Assembly: GCA_947483345.1 (NCBI GenBank)
Contig: CANKNL010000077.1
Span: 1 to 11,143, forward strand
DNA from: Chitinophagaceae bacterium
GTDB lineage: Bacteria > Bacteroidota > Bacteroidia > Chitinophagales > Chitinophagaceae
DNA length: 11,143 bases
Direction: 5' to 3'
Shown one piece after another: positions 1 through 5,945 of this stretch. Under the pieces are notes generated by a model. That model was not told where the DNA came from. It searched no databases and saw only the letters and a list, made by a program, of their open reading frames with translations. The first letter of the stretch is position 1. The number at the start of each line of letters is the position of its first letter. The position numbers and the translations under genes are program-made.

Positions 1-870
1 TAATAATCCTTCAGCATATTGCGAATCCTGAAATGCAAAAAAGCCTTCACTTGCCGGAAACAATTCTATACAATCAATTTTACGGCCGATACTTTCAAAA
101 AGTTTGGCTTTGTAGGGTTCAAAATTAACACCGCCTTGTACCATCAGATTAAAATCAGGAAACAGTTCGCCTACTTTTTTTCCGCTTTTTTCAATCAGCC
201 TGTCGAAGTACATCTGCATCCATGGCGGAATGCCGCTGATGAGGGTCATGTGTTGATTGATGGTTTCTTCTACAATTTTGTCAAGCTTTTCTTCCCATTC
301 ATCAATACAGTTGGTTGTAAAAGAGGGCAGTTGATTAGCTCTTAAATATTTGGGTATATGATGATTTACAATGCCGCTTAATCTACCTGTGGGGATTCCT
401 CCTACTCTTTCCAACTCCGGAGAACCGCTTAAAAATATTAATTTACCATCTGCGAATTTAGTGTTACCTGTTTCTGCCATATAGCATAATAAAGCATTAC
501 GGGCGGTATTAATATGGTTGTGAATAGAATCTTTGGTAATCGGAATATATTTTACACCGCTGGTAGTGCCGCTGGTTTTAGACAGATAAATGGGTTGACC
601 TTTCCATAACACATTATGAGTGCCCTGTTTTATTTTTTCGATATAGGGTTTGATGGCCTCATAGTCTCTGATAGGTACATGCTTTTTAAAGTCATCGTAA
701 TTTTTTATACCGTTAAAATCATGATCTTTTCCAAATACTGTTTTGGCTGCCACTTTTATCAGGTTATTAAAGATTGTTTGCTGATCAGCCTCAGCGGTTA
801 CCATTCCTTTTTTAATCTGCTTAACGATGTATCCGGCAAAAGGTTTTGCCAACAAGGATTTTATCTTCAT
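1..870 (-). CDS. GH3-like acyl-adenylate/amido synthetase, 3' part cut off by window edge
   Basis: The frame is open from an ATG at 870 to the left edge, giving 290 residues without a stop; bacterial relatives are about 500 residues, so roughly the C-terminal 40% lies outside. It resembles the GH3 (auxin-responsive promoter) family of the ANL adenylating superfamily. These enzymes activate a carboxylate with ATP and pass it to an amine; the bacterial substrates are generally unknown. Visible motifs are the Ser/Thr/Gly-rich ATP loop SKTSGTTSG at residues 97-105 and the second adenylation motif FPASEG at 271-276, whose Glu is typical. There is no signal peptide, so it is probably cytoplasmic. 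The DUF4258-type gene lies 77 bases upstream on the same strand, so co-transcription is possible. No Shine-Dalgarno sequence is visible. Family assignment is confident; substrate is unknown. Confidence 0.9.
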   Translation of the reverse strand, partial: MKIKSLLAKPFAGYIVKQIKKGMVTAEADQQTIFNNLIKVAAKTVFGKDHDFNGIKNYDDFKKHVPIRDYEAIKPYIEKIKQGTHNVLWKGQPIYLSKTSGTTSGVKYIPITKDSIHNHINTARNALLCYMAETGNTKFADGKLIFLSGSPELERVGGIPTGRLSGIVNHHIPKYLRANQLPSFTTNCIDEWEEKLDKIVEETINQHMTLISGIPPWMQMYFDRLIEKSGKKVGELFPDFNLMVQGGVNFEPYKAKLFESIGRKIDCIELFPASEGFFAFQDSQYAEGLL

Positions 871-947
871 TACAATGTATTCAGTAGGTGGTTGCGAATT
901 TACGTTGTTTTATTAATGGAGAAAAGTAAAGATTTATTACTGAGCGG

Positions 948-1403
948 CTATTTACAATCACAGGCCCATTCTGTTTCCAGATCAATGACTGTTACGACTA
1001 CCAGTGTATCTGCATCTTTAGGTGCAAACACAATTCTTACATGCTGTTTATCATGCGTATACCCTTCAACAGGATAGGTTTTACCTCTCTTGTCTGATTG
1101 TATTTTTTTTACATTTACAATGCCGTTTTTTAGTATTTCCTTTATTTCCGATTCATCAATTTTTCTGCAATCCATTCTGCATTTGGCATGTTTACTAAAA
1201 ATGATCATGCTGGCATGGCGGTTAAAGTCATCTATATCATTAGCCCTGCCATCTGCAGGTAACACAGCAGGCACCGTCATGCGGTCTTCCGTTTGCACGG
1301 TTGGGTATTGAGCAAGGGTTGTGCCACGTTGATTTTTTTTGATGAAAAACAGCAATAAAGCGGCTGCTATCAACATGATAAAAGGAAGATATTTTTTTAG
1401 CAT
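948..1403 (-). CDS. Small membrane-anchored DUF4258-type protein
   Basis: 151 residues from the ATG at 1403. An upstream start at 1484 would add 27 residues, but these are encoded by the repeat at 1425-1502 and would precede the obvious membrane segment, so the shorter start is preferred. Residues 6-21 form one hydrophobic segment after MLKK, an uncleaved anchor or signal anchor. A linker of about 45 residues follows, then the domain: SKHAKCRMDCRKIDESEI (70-87) matches the H-A-x-x-R-M-x-x-R-x-I signature I associate with DUF4258, and the tail ends in two strand-like segments and WACDCK. Four Cys (75, 79, 148, 150) could pair or bind metal; this is inference. The family has no settled function. 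A match to TAnnTTTG with one or two mismatches lies at 1407-1414. A role as a toxin is not supported, because no partner gene is present. Confidence 0.8.
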   Translation of the reverse strand: MLKKYLPFIMLIAAALLLFFIKKNQRGTTLAQYPTVQTEDRMTVPAVLPADGRANDIDDFNRHASMIIFSKHAKCRMDCRKIDESEIKEILKNGIVNVKKIQSDKRGKTYPVEGYTHDKQHVRIVFAPKDADTLVVVTVIDLETEWACDCK

Positions 1404-1424
1404 GTTGCAAGTTACACAATGATG

Positions 1425-1502
1425 GAACACGGATAACACAGAACTGACAGATATGTGCAGATAAATCTGCGTTAATCTACGCAATCAGCAACATCTGCGT
1501 TC
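1425..1502. repeat. Imperfect inverted repeat of ATCTGCGTT-type units
   Basis: The outer arms GAACACGGAT (1425-1434) and ATCTGCGTTC (1493-1502) are inverted with 8 of 10 matches. The centre is a perfect GCAGAT-AA-ATCTGC inverted repeat (1457-1470). ATCTGCGTT occurs at 1465-1473 and again at 1493-1501, and the related ATCTACGC lies between them. The element fills most of the 119-bp divergent gap between the DUF4258-type gene and mtaB. It resembles short interspersed repeats common between genes in Bacteroidota, from memory. It could fold as a cruciform or as an RNA hairpin in any transcript reading through it. Confidence 0.75.
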
Positions 1503-1509
1503 TATTCAT

Positions 1510-1517
1510 TAATTTTG
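1510..1517 (+). promoter_or_regulatory. Bacteroidota -7 promoter box of mtaB
   Basis: TAATTTTG fits TAnnTTTG exactly and ends five bases before the mtaB ATG. No convincing -33 TTTG is visible; that position is occupied by the repeat. Transcription should begin close to 1522-1525, so the mRNA would have almost no leader. The box match is seen; the start site is inferred. Confidence 0.55.
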
Positions 1518-1522
1518 CCTCA

Positions 1523-2830
1523 ATGAACAAAACAGTAGCATTACATACACTGGGCTGTAAACTCAATTTTTCGGAAACCTCTTCCCTTGGAAGGTTAATG
1601 GAAAATGCGGGTTTTGAAAAAAAAAATTTTGATGACGTAGCTGATGTGTATGTGATCAATACCTGTTCTGTAACAGAAAATGCGGATAAGGAATGCCGGA
1701 TGCTTGTGCGCCGTATACAGCGAAAAGCCCCCGAAGCTTTGGTGGTTATAACCGGCTGCTATGCACAGTTAAAACCAAAAGAAATAGCCTCAATACCCGG
1801 TGTAGACCTGATTTTGGGGGCTGCAGAAAAATTTAATATTGTAGCGCACATCACCGATATTACAAAAGGTGATAGCACCAAAATATGCAGCTGCGATATT
1901 GAAGATGTTCATGAATTTACCGCCTCTCATTCTCTTAATGACCGCACCAGAATATTTTTAAAAGTGCAGGATGGTTGTGATTATAACTGTTCGTTTTGTA
2001 CCATCCCAATGGCCAGGGGTAAAAGCAGAAGTGACAGTATAAGCAATGTTATTGCCAATGCAGAAGCCATTGCCGAACAGGGTGGCAAAGAGATTGTATT
2101 AACCGGCATTAACCTGGGTGATTTTACCTCATCCCCGGCCCTTCTCCAAAATGAAAAGGGTGTTGCGAAGACCAAGCTTAATAAGCAACAAGCAGCAGGA
2201 AATTTCTTTTCATTAATTACCAAATTGGATAAAGTTGAAGGCATTGAGCGTTTTCGTATTTCGTCTATCGAACCTAATTTACTGACTAATGAGATCATAG
2301 AATTTGTAAGTAAGAGCAAAAAATTTATGCCGCATTTTCATATTCCTTTACAAAGCGGCAGCGATAAAATACTGGGATTGATGAAGCGCCGTTATAAAAA
2401 AGAACTTTACAAAGAACGGATAAGCCTCATCAATACCATTATGCCGCATGCCTGTATAGGTGTTGATGTTATTGTTGGGTTTCCGGGTGAAACAGATTCA
2501 GATTTTATGGAAACCTTTAATTTTCTGCATCAACTGGATATTGCCTACCTGCATGTATTTACTTATTCGGAGCGGGCAAATACAGCAGCAGCAGATATGG
2601 CCGCAGTTGTTCCGGTTAATATCAGACATGAAAGAAATAAAATTTTACGAAACCTGAGTTATCAAAAAATGCAATATTTTACAAAGGTGCATATTGGGGA
2701 AACCAGGAAAGTGTTGTTTGAAACAAAAAACAAAAATGGGTTAATGGAAGGCTATACCGATAATTATATTAAAATAACAACCCCATTTAATGCGTTATGG
2801 GAAAACAATATTATTGAATGGAAAATATAA
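1523..2830 (+). CDS. mtaB: tRNA (t6A37) C2-methylthiotransferase MtaB
   Basis: A radical-SAM enzyme that inserts a methylthio group at C2 of t6A37 in tRNAs reading ANN codons, making ms2t6A. The 435 residues contain the N-terminal methylthiotransferase domain with cluster cysteines C12 (HTLGCKLN), C48 (NTCSVT) and C79 (TGCYAQ). The radical-SAM motif C152-x3-C156-x2-C159 (CDYNCSFC) follows, and a TRAM-like C-terminal region runs from about residue 375. RISSIEPNL and VIVGFPGET are typical family motifs. Residues about 203-225 look like extra sequence between GINLGDF and FFSLI, coded by a hairpin-forming repeat; most relatives I recall have only a short linker there. The frame stays open, and the region lies between recognisable strands of the barrel, so the enzyme is probably active. 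The next gene starts inside its last codons. It lies cytoplasmically with no signal peptide. Confidence 0.95.
   Translation: MNKTVALHTLGCKLNFSETSSLGRLMENAGFEKKNFDDVADVYVINTCSVTENADKECRMLVRRIQRKAPEALVVITGCYAQLKPKEIASIPGVDLILGAAEKFNIVAHITDITKGDSTKICSCDIEDVHEFTASHSLNDRTRIFLKVQDGCDYNCSFCTIPMARGKSRSDSISNVIANAEAIAEQGGKEIVLTGINLGDFTSSPALLQNEKGVAKTKLNKQQAAGNFFSLITKLDKVEGIERFRISSIEPNLLTNEIIEFVSKSKKFMPHFHIPLQSGSDKILGLMKRRYKKELYKERISLINTIMPHACIGVDVIVGFPGETDSDFMETFNFLHQLDIAYLHVFTYSERANTAAADMAAVVPVNIRHERNKILRNLSYQKMQYFTKVHIGETRKVLFETKNKNGLMEGYTDNYIKITTPFNALWENNIIEWKI
2139..2160. repeat. Hairpin repeat inserted in frame in mtaB
   Basis: CCCTTCTC (2139-2146) and GAAAAGGG (2153-2160) pair at 7 of 8 positions around a 6-base loop. 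The flanking text (CCCCGG before, TGTTGCGAAG after) resembles a repeat that I recall between genes in Bacteroidota. Here it lies inside coding sequence and adds residues including SSPALLQNEKGVAK. Confidence 0.6.
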
Positions 2831-3132
2831 ATCACGATCAACTAAATAAATACCAGGTTACTGTTCATTTTAACATGGATGATGATTTTATGGCATTTGT
2901 GCCACCGCACAGGGTGTATATCAACAGCCTGATCGAAAAAAACATCCTTGAATACTATACGGTGAGCATGGAAAGTCAGAAAAGCTGGATGGTTTTTAAT
3001 GCAGCCAGTAAACTAGAAGTAGAAGAATACCTGAGTAAATCACCTTTATACAGATATTGGACAATTGAGATCGATGAATTATTTGTGTATGATGGTCAGT
3101 CTTACAGATTACCTGCAGTTCAGTTAAATTAA
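2818..3132 (+). CDS. Small YCII/muconolactone-isomerase-like ferredoxin-fold protein
   Basis: 104 residues beginning at an ATG inside the last codons of mtaB, a 13-base overlap that suggests translational coupling. The next Met (residue 20) would cut off the first strand, YQVTVHF, so the overlapping start is preferred. The order is strand (YQVTVHF), helix (PPHRVYINSLIEKNI), strand (EYYTVSME), strand (KSWMVFNA), helix (SKLEVEEYLSKSPL), strand (YWTIEIDELFVYD). That is the dimeric alpha/beta-barrel arrangement of YCII and muconolactone-isomerase-like proteins. The PPHR...LI...L pattern recalls the region where YCII-like proteins carry their putative active site, but no catalytic role can be assigned. 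It is cytoplasmic, without signal or membrane segments. A functional tie to tRNA modification is not implied beyond shared transcription. Confidence 0.75.
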   Translation: MENINHDQLNKYQVTVHFNMDDDFMAFVPPHRVYINSLIEKNILEYYTVSMESQKSWMVFNAASKLEVEEYLSKSPLYRYWTIEIDELFVYDGQSYRLPAVQLN

Positions 3133-3144
3133 TTTTTGAAAATA

Positions 3145-3175
3145 TTTTGTAGAAAATATTTAACCCTTATCTTTG
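3145..3175 (+). promoter_or_regulatory. Promoter of tRNA-Val
   Basis: A -33 element TTTTG (3145-3149) is followed, 18 bases on, by a perfect -7 box TATCTTTG (3168-3175). The predicted start is about 3180-3184, ten or so bases before the mature tRNA. This is the best two-box match to the Bacteroidota consensus in the window. Confidence 0.75.
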
Positions 3176-3191
3176 CCGTCCGAAAATTAAA

Positions 3192-3266
3192 GGGAGTTTA
3201 GCTCAGTTGGTTTAGAGCATCTGCCTTACAAGCAGAGGGTCGGCGGTTCGACCCCGTCAACTCCCA
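3192..3266 (+). tRNA. tRNA-Val (anticodon TAC)
   Basis: 75 bases folding as a complete cloverleaf. The acceptor stem GGGAGTT pairs with AACTCCC (3259-3265), with discriminator A at 3266. The anticodon stem TCTGC/GCAGA closes the seven-base loop CTTACAA, giving anticodon TAC for valine GUA codons (and others by wobble). The T stem GGCGG/CCGTC has one G-T pair and the T loop is TTCGACC. CCA is not encoded (CAA follows), so it must be added enzymatically. It is a single-gene unit with its own promoter and terminator. Confidence 0.97.
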
Positions 3267-3267
3267 C

Positions 3268-3295
3268 AAAAGGTTCACAGGCTGTGAACCTTTTT
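3268..3295 (+). terminator. Intrinsic terminator of tRNA-Val
   Basis: A perfect 12-bp stem (3268-3279 with 3283-3294, core AAGGTTCACA/TGTGAACCTT) has a three-base GGC loop, and the arm itself ends in a run of five T. It begins one base after the discriminator plus one, so the tRNA precursor has almost no 3' trailer beyond the hairpin. Confidence 0.9.
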
Positions 3296-3312
3296 CTATT
3301 TCAGGCGGTTAT

Positions 3313-3347
3313 TTTGTTCATTTTAGATAAAATTCAACCTATTTTTG
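3313..3347 (+). promoter_or_regulatory. Promoter of clpS-aat
   Basis: TTTG (3313-3316) and, 23 bases later, a perfect -7 box TATTTTTG (3340-3347). Transcription should begin near 3351-3355, and the clpS ATG is at 3356. This fixes the ClpS start, because a longer frame beginning at 3284 would start inside the tRNA terminator and upstream of the promoter. Confidence 0.6.
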
Positions 3348-3355
3348 ATAAACGA

Positions 3356-3649
3356 ATGGCCACTAATACAAATACCAAATTTAAGGATGATACAGATACA
3401 CTGATTGTAACTGATACTTATTGCAGCCTTATTGTTTGGAATGACGAAGTAAACACATTTGACTGGGTCATTGAAACCTTAATGGCTGTTTGTGGTCATT
3501 CAACCGAACAGGCCGAGCAATGTGCCGTTATTATTGATTCAAAGGGTAAATATGCTGTTAAACAAGGCCGTTATGATATTTTAAAACCACAGTGTGATGC
3601 GATTACCGAAAGAGGCATTAATGCAACTATTGAAGTGATCGCAAATTAA
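3356..3649 (+). CDS. clpS: ATP-dependent Clp protease adaptor ClpS
   Basis: 97 residues, the normal ClpS length. ClpS binds proteins with bulky hydrophobic N-terminal residues and hands them to the ClpA/ClpC unfoldase, while its flexible N-terminus docks on the unfoldase. The first 20 residues are polar and disordered-looking. The ClpS core follows: VWNDEVNTFDWVIETL (27-42) carries N29-D30, equivalent to the residues that hold the substrate amino group, and F35 sits at the gatekeeper region. EQAEQCAVII (51-60) is the helix before the second binding segment. At residue 61 there is Asp where E. coli has His66 and most relatives I recall have His (HxxGK versus DSKGK). The partner gene aat begins six bases after the stop, so the two are surely co-transcribed. 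Confidence 0.93.
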   Translation: MATNTNTKFKDDTDTLIVTDTYCSLIVWNDEVNTFDWVIETLMAVCGHSTEQAEQCAVIIDSKGKYAVKQGRYDILKPQCDAITERGINATIEVIAN

Positions 3650-3655
3650 TTTTAC

Positions 3656-4303
3656 ATGTACCTCCTTAATAATGAATTATTTTTTCCGCCCATAGCCATG
3701 GCTGATGATGATGGTTTACTGGCCATTGGCGGCGATTTGAGCACAGAGCGATTATTGCTTGCCTACCGAACCGGCATTTTTCCATGGTACAATGAAATGG
3801 AACCCATTTGCTGGTGGAGCCCTGATCCCCGTTTTGTTTTATACCCCGCTGACTTAAAAATAAGCAGTAGTATGAAAACGATCTTACAAAATGGTAAATA
3901 CAGATTCACCATAAACCGGGCTTTTACACAGGTGATACAAAACTGCAAATCCATTACACGAAAAGATCAGGAAGGTACCTGGATATCTCCTGCCATGCAA
4001 AAAGCCTATTCCCTGTTACATGAATTGGGCTATGCCCACAGTGCCGAAACCTGGATGGATGGCAAACTGGTTGGTGGGTTATATGGTATCAGGCTGGGTA
4101 ACCTTTTTTTTGGAGAAAGCATGTTCAATGTTAAACCCAATGCCAGCAAATTTGCCTTTATCAATTATGTACAACAGTTACAAAAAGAACATGTACAATT
4201 GATCGATTGCCAGTTGCATACCGCTCACTTGGAGAGTTTGGGTGCCAAAATGATCTCCCGCAAATTGTTTACCGACATACTTGCTGCAAATACAGGCACA
4301 TAA
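3656..4303 (+). CDS. aat: Leucyl/phenylalanyl-tRNA--protein transferase
   Basis: 215 residues, close to the usual 200-235. Aat moves Leu or Phe from aminoacyl-tRNA to proteins whose N-terminus is Lys or Arg, creating an N-degron that ClpS recognises. Family motifs in order: GLLAIGGDLS (20-29), GIFPWY (40-45), WWSPDPRFVL (53-62), GTWIS (107-111), FFGESMF (151-157) and LIDCQLHTAHLESLGA (182-197). E154, D184 and Q186 match the residues implicated in the E. coli enzyme. It is a cytoplasmic GNAT-fold protein. It starts six bases after clpS with no promoter of its own, so writer and reader of the degron are made from one mRNA. I see no defect in it. Confidence 0.96.
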   Translation: MYLLNNELFFPPIAMADDDGLLAIGGDLSTERLLLAYRTGIFPWYNEMEPICWWSPDPRFVLYPADLKISSSMKTILQNGKYRFTINRAFTQVIQNCKSITRKDQEGTWISPAMQKAYSLLHELGYAHSAETWMDGKLVGGLYGIRLGNLFFGESMFNVKPNASKFAFINYVQQLQKEHVQLIDCQLHTAHLESLGAKMISRKLFTDILAANTGT

Positions 4304-4309
4304 TTTCCT

Positions 4310-4317
4310 TATTTTTG
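4310..4317 (+). promoter_or_regulatory. Possible -7 box of the acyl-CoA dehydrogenase gene
   Basis: TATTTTTG is a perfect TAnnTTTG match in the 37-base gap after aat, 23 bases before the ATG at 4341. No TTTG is found at the expected -33 distance. It may allow expression apart from clpS-aat. Confidence 0.4.
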
Positions 4318-4340
4318 TCTATATTTTAAAAAAACCGACT

Positions 4341-5495
4341 ATGCTATTTGAACTCACCGAAGAACAGTTAATGATCAAACAGGCTGCAAAGGATTTTGCT
4401 GTAAATGAATGTCTGCCGGGTGTTATTGAAAGAGATGAACACCAAAAATTCCCAAAAGAACAGATAGAAAAATTAGCCGACCTGGGTTTTATGGGCATGA
4501 TGGTAAACCCTGAATATGGCGGCAGCGGGTTAGATACCATCAGCTATGTGTTAGCCATGGAAGAGATCAGTAAAATTGATGCCAGTGTAAGCGTTTGCGT
4601 GAGTGTTAACAACAGCCTGGTTTGTTATGGTTTACAGGAATATGCATCGGAAGAGCAGAAACAAAAATATTTAGTGCCGCTTGCACAGGGTAAAAAAGAT
4701 GGCAACTTGCATATTGGCGCCTTTTTACTGAGCGAGCCTGAAGCTGGCAGTGACGCTACATCGCAGCGTACTACAGCTGAAGACAAGGGCGATTATTATT
4801 TATTGAACGGCACCAAAAACTGGATTACCAATGGCAATAGCGCCAGTGTTTACCTGGTCATTGCTCAAACAGATGTGAGCAAAGGAAGCCGTGGCATTAA
4901 TGCATTTATTGTAGAGAAAAATTGGGCCGGAGTTGAAGTTGGTGCCAAAGAAAATAAACTGGGCATAAGAGGAAGTGATACCCATAGCATTTTATTTACT
5001 GATGTTAAGGTACCCAAAGAAAACAGGATTGGTGCTGATGGGTTTGGATTTACTTTTGCCATGAAGACATTGGCCGGTGGCAGAATCGGCATCGCAGCCC
5101 AGGCATTGGGTATTGCCAGTGGCGCTTACGAACTGGCACTGGCTTACAGCAAACAGCGTAAAGCATTTGGTACCGAGATCATGAATCACCAGATCATTCA
5201 GTTTAAACTGGCTGATATGGCCACCAGGATTGAAGCTGCACGTTTACTTTGTTTAAAAGCCGCCTGGGAAAAAGACAATAAAATGGATTACACTTTAAGC
5301 AGCAGTATGGCAAAAGTATTTGCCAGCGAAACCGCCATGTGGACTGCAACAGAAGCTGTTCAAATACATGGTGGCTATGGTTTTGTAAAAGAATACCATG
5401 TAGAACGCATGATGAGGGATGCAAAAATAACACAGATCTATGAAGGTACGAGTGAAGTACAAAGGATTGTAATAAGCAGGGCGATACTAAAGTAG
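4341..5495 (+). CDS. Acyl-CoA dehydrogenase, short/branched-chain type
   Basis: 384 residues, the standard length. This FAD enzyme oxidises acyl-CoA to trans-2-enoyl-CoA in fatty-acid or branched-chain amino-acid breakdown and passes electrons to an electron-transfer flavoprotein. The N-terminal helical domain (1-120) is followed by the FAD-contacting beta domain with LSEPEAGSD and NGTKNWITNG. The C-terminal helices carry RKAFGTEIMNHQ, QIHGGYGFVKEY and QIYEGTSEVQ. E368 in YEGT is at the same position as the catalytic base of short-chain and butyryl-CoA dehydrogenases, which favours short-chain substrates. The ATG at 4341 is chosen because it aligns with the family start (MLFELTEEQ); the 20 codons upstream overlap aat and are not family-like. 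A terminator follows at 5513. Confidence 0.95.
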   Translation: MLFELTEEQLMIKQAAKDFAVNECLPGVIERDEHQKFPKEQIEKLADLGFMGMMVNPEYGGSGLDTISYVLAMEEISKIDASVSVCVSVNNSLVCYGLQEYASEEQKQKYLVPLAQGKKDGNLHIGAFLLSEPEAGSDATSQRTTAEDKGDYYLLNGTKNWITNGNSASVYLVIAQTDVSKGSRGINAFIVEKNWAGVEVGAKENKLGIRGSDTHSILFTDVKVPKENRIGADGFGFTFAMKTLAGGRIGIAAQALGIASGAYELALAYSKQRKAFGTEIMNHQIIQFKLADMATRIEAARLLCLKAAWEKDNKMDYTLSSSMAKVFASETAMWTATEAVQIHGGYGFVKEYHVERMMRDAKITQIYEGTSEVQRIVISRAILK

Positions 5496-5498
5496 TCG

Positions 5499-5509
5499 AT
5501 GGTCAATAG
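5499..5509. repeat. Left arm of 11-bp inverted repeat around the four-helix-bundle pseudogene
   Basis: ATGGTCAATAG here is the exact inverse complement of CTATTGACCAT at 5935-5945, 425 bases away. It begins three bases after the acyl-CoA dehydrogenase stop. The neighbouring TAGTCCATAG (5515-5524) also has a 9-of-10 inverse match, CCATGGACTA, at 5957-5966. Confidence 0.7.
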
Positions 5510-5512
5510 CCT

Positions 5513-5552
5513 AATAGTCCATAGAAGAGTATGCTGCTATGGACTATTTTTA
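5513..5552 (+). terminator. Terminator of the acyl-CoA dehydrogenase gene, built from the TAGTCCATAG repeat
   Basis: AATAGTCCATAG (5513-5524) and CTATGGACTATT (5537-5548) form a perfect 12-bp stem with a 12-base loop, and a T-run follows (TTTTTATTTA counting from the end of the arm). The stem is not GC-rich, but its length and T-run suit an intrinsic terminator. The words match the ATGGACTA-type repeat at 5935-5966, so a repeat unit seems to act as the terminator. Confidence 0.65.
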
Positions 5553-5583
5553 TTTATACTACCGTTAGTCCTGATTTTGATTT

Positions 5584-5900
5584 ATGCCATTTAAGTTTGA
5601 ATCACTGAATATCTGGAACAAGGCTCTTGACCTTTCTGTTGAAATAGACCTTATTGCCCATTTTTTTCCAACATGGGAAATGTTTACTCTTTGCAGCCGG
5701 ATAAGAAGGGCATCAGATTCAGTCGTGCTGAATATTGCAGAAGGCTGTACCGGCCAAACCAATCCGGAATTTAAATAATTAGTTGCTTGTTTATTGCGAA
5801 AAGAAAAGGTTATTTGCAGGAAGGTACTTTTATAAAATATTACAGTGAATACGAAGTGCTGATTAAAATGATTACCGGTTGTAGAGATAAACTATCTTAA
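5584..5900 (+). pseudogene. Four-helix-bundle protein (23S rRNA IVS-protein family), frameshifted with internal deletion
   Basis: The first part (5584-5778) encodes 63-64 residues starting MPFKFESLNIWNKALDLS and including SRIRRASDSVVLNIAEG, the signature of the four-helix-bundle family found in 23S rRNA intervening sequences and scattered in many Bacteroidota genomes. It stops just after NPEFK. From about 5787 to the TAA at 5898-5900, another frame encodes the family's C-terminal half: CLFIAKRKGYLQEG, then KYYSEYEVLIKMITGC and a last RDKLS. About 15 residues normally found between the halves (the region with ...RSxxEVxT...) are missing and the frame changes by two. So a deletion of roughly 40-50 bases with frame loss is inferred. 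A complete protein would be near 120 residues. The gene is enclosed by inverted repeats and appears to be decaying. The family's cellular role is unclear. Confidence 0.88.
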
Positions 5901-5934
5901 ATGTCAATAACCTTTTAAGACAGAACGCTCCAAA

Positions 5935-5945
5935 CTATTGACCAT
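5935..5945. repeat. Right arm of the 11-bp inverted repeat, adjoining yggS
   Basis: CTATTGACCAT pairs exactly with 5499-5509. It is followed by related words, ACCATCGACCATGG and GGACTA, up to five bases before the yggS start. No TAnnTTTG box is visible in the 70 bases before yggS, so these repeats occupy the place where a promoter would be expected. Confidence 0.7.

Noticed and set aside
19..345. Plus-strand open frame of 108 residues
   Set aside because: It lies opposite the GH3-family gene, whose minus-strand frame carries clear family motifs.
616..1077. Plus-strand open frame of 153 residues
   Set aside because: It spans the start of the GH3-like gene and the end of the DUF4258-type gene antisense; no family resemblance or promoter.
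948..1403. DUF4258-type gene as toxin of a toxin-antitoxin pair
   Set aside because: No small partner gene adjoins it, and the membrane anchor is unlike a free cytoplasmic RNase toxin.
1404..1484. Longer start for the DUF4258-type protein
   Set aside because: The extra 27 codons are encoded by the interspersed repeat and would put a non-signal stretch before the membrane anchor.
2139..2160. Internal terminator in mtaB
   Set aside because: The hairpin has a mismatch and is followed by TGTTGCG rather than a T-run, and the reading frame continues through conserved family sequence.
3192..3295. tRNA-Val as an integration site for a genomic island
   Set aside because: No duplicate of the tRNA 3' end, no integrase, and ordinary housekeeping genes follow.
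3284..3355. Longer start for ClpS
   Set aside because: It would begin inside the tRNA terminator hairpin and upstream of the clpS -7 box; the shorter form has the normal ClpS length.
4281..4340. Longer start for the acyl-CoA dehydrogenase
   Set aside because: The added codons overlap aat and have no family similarity; the ATG at 4341 aligns with the family start.
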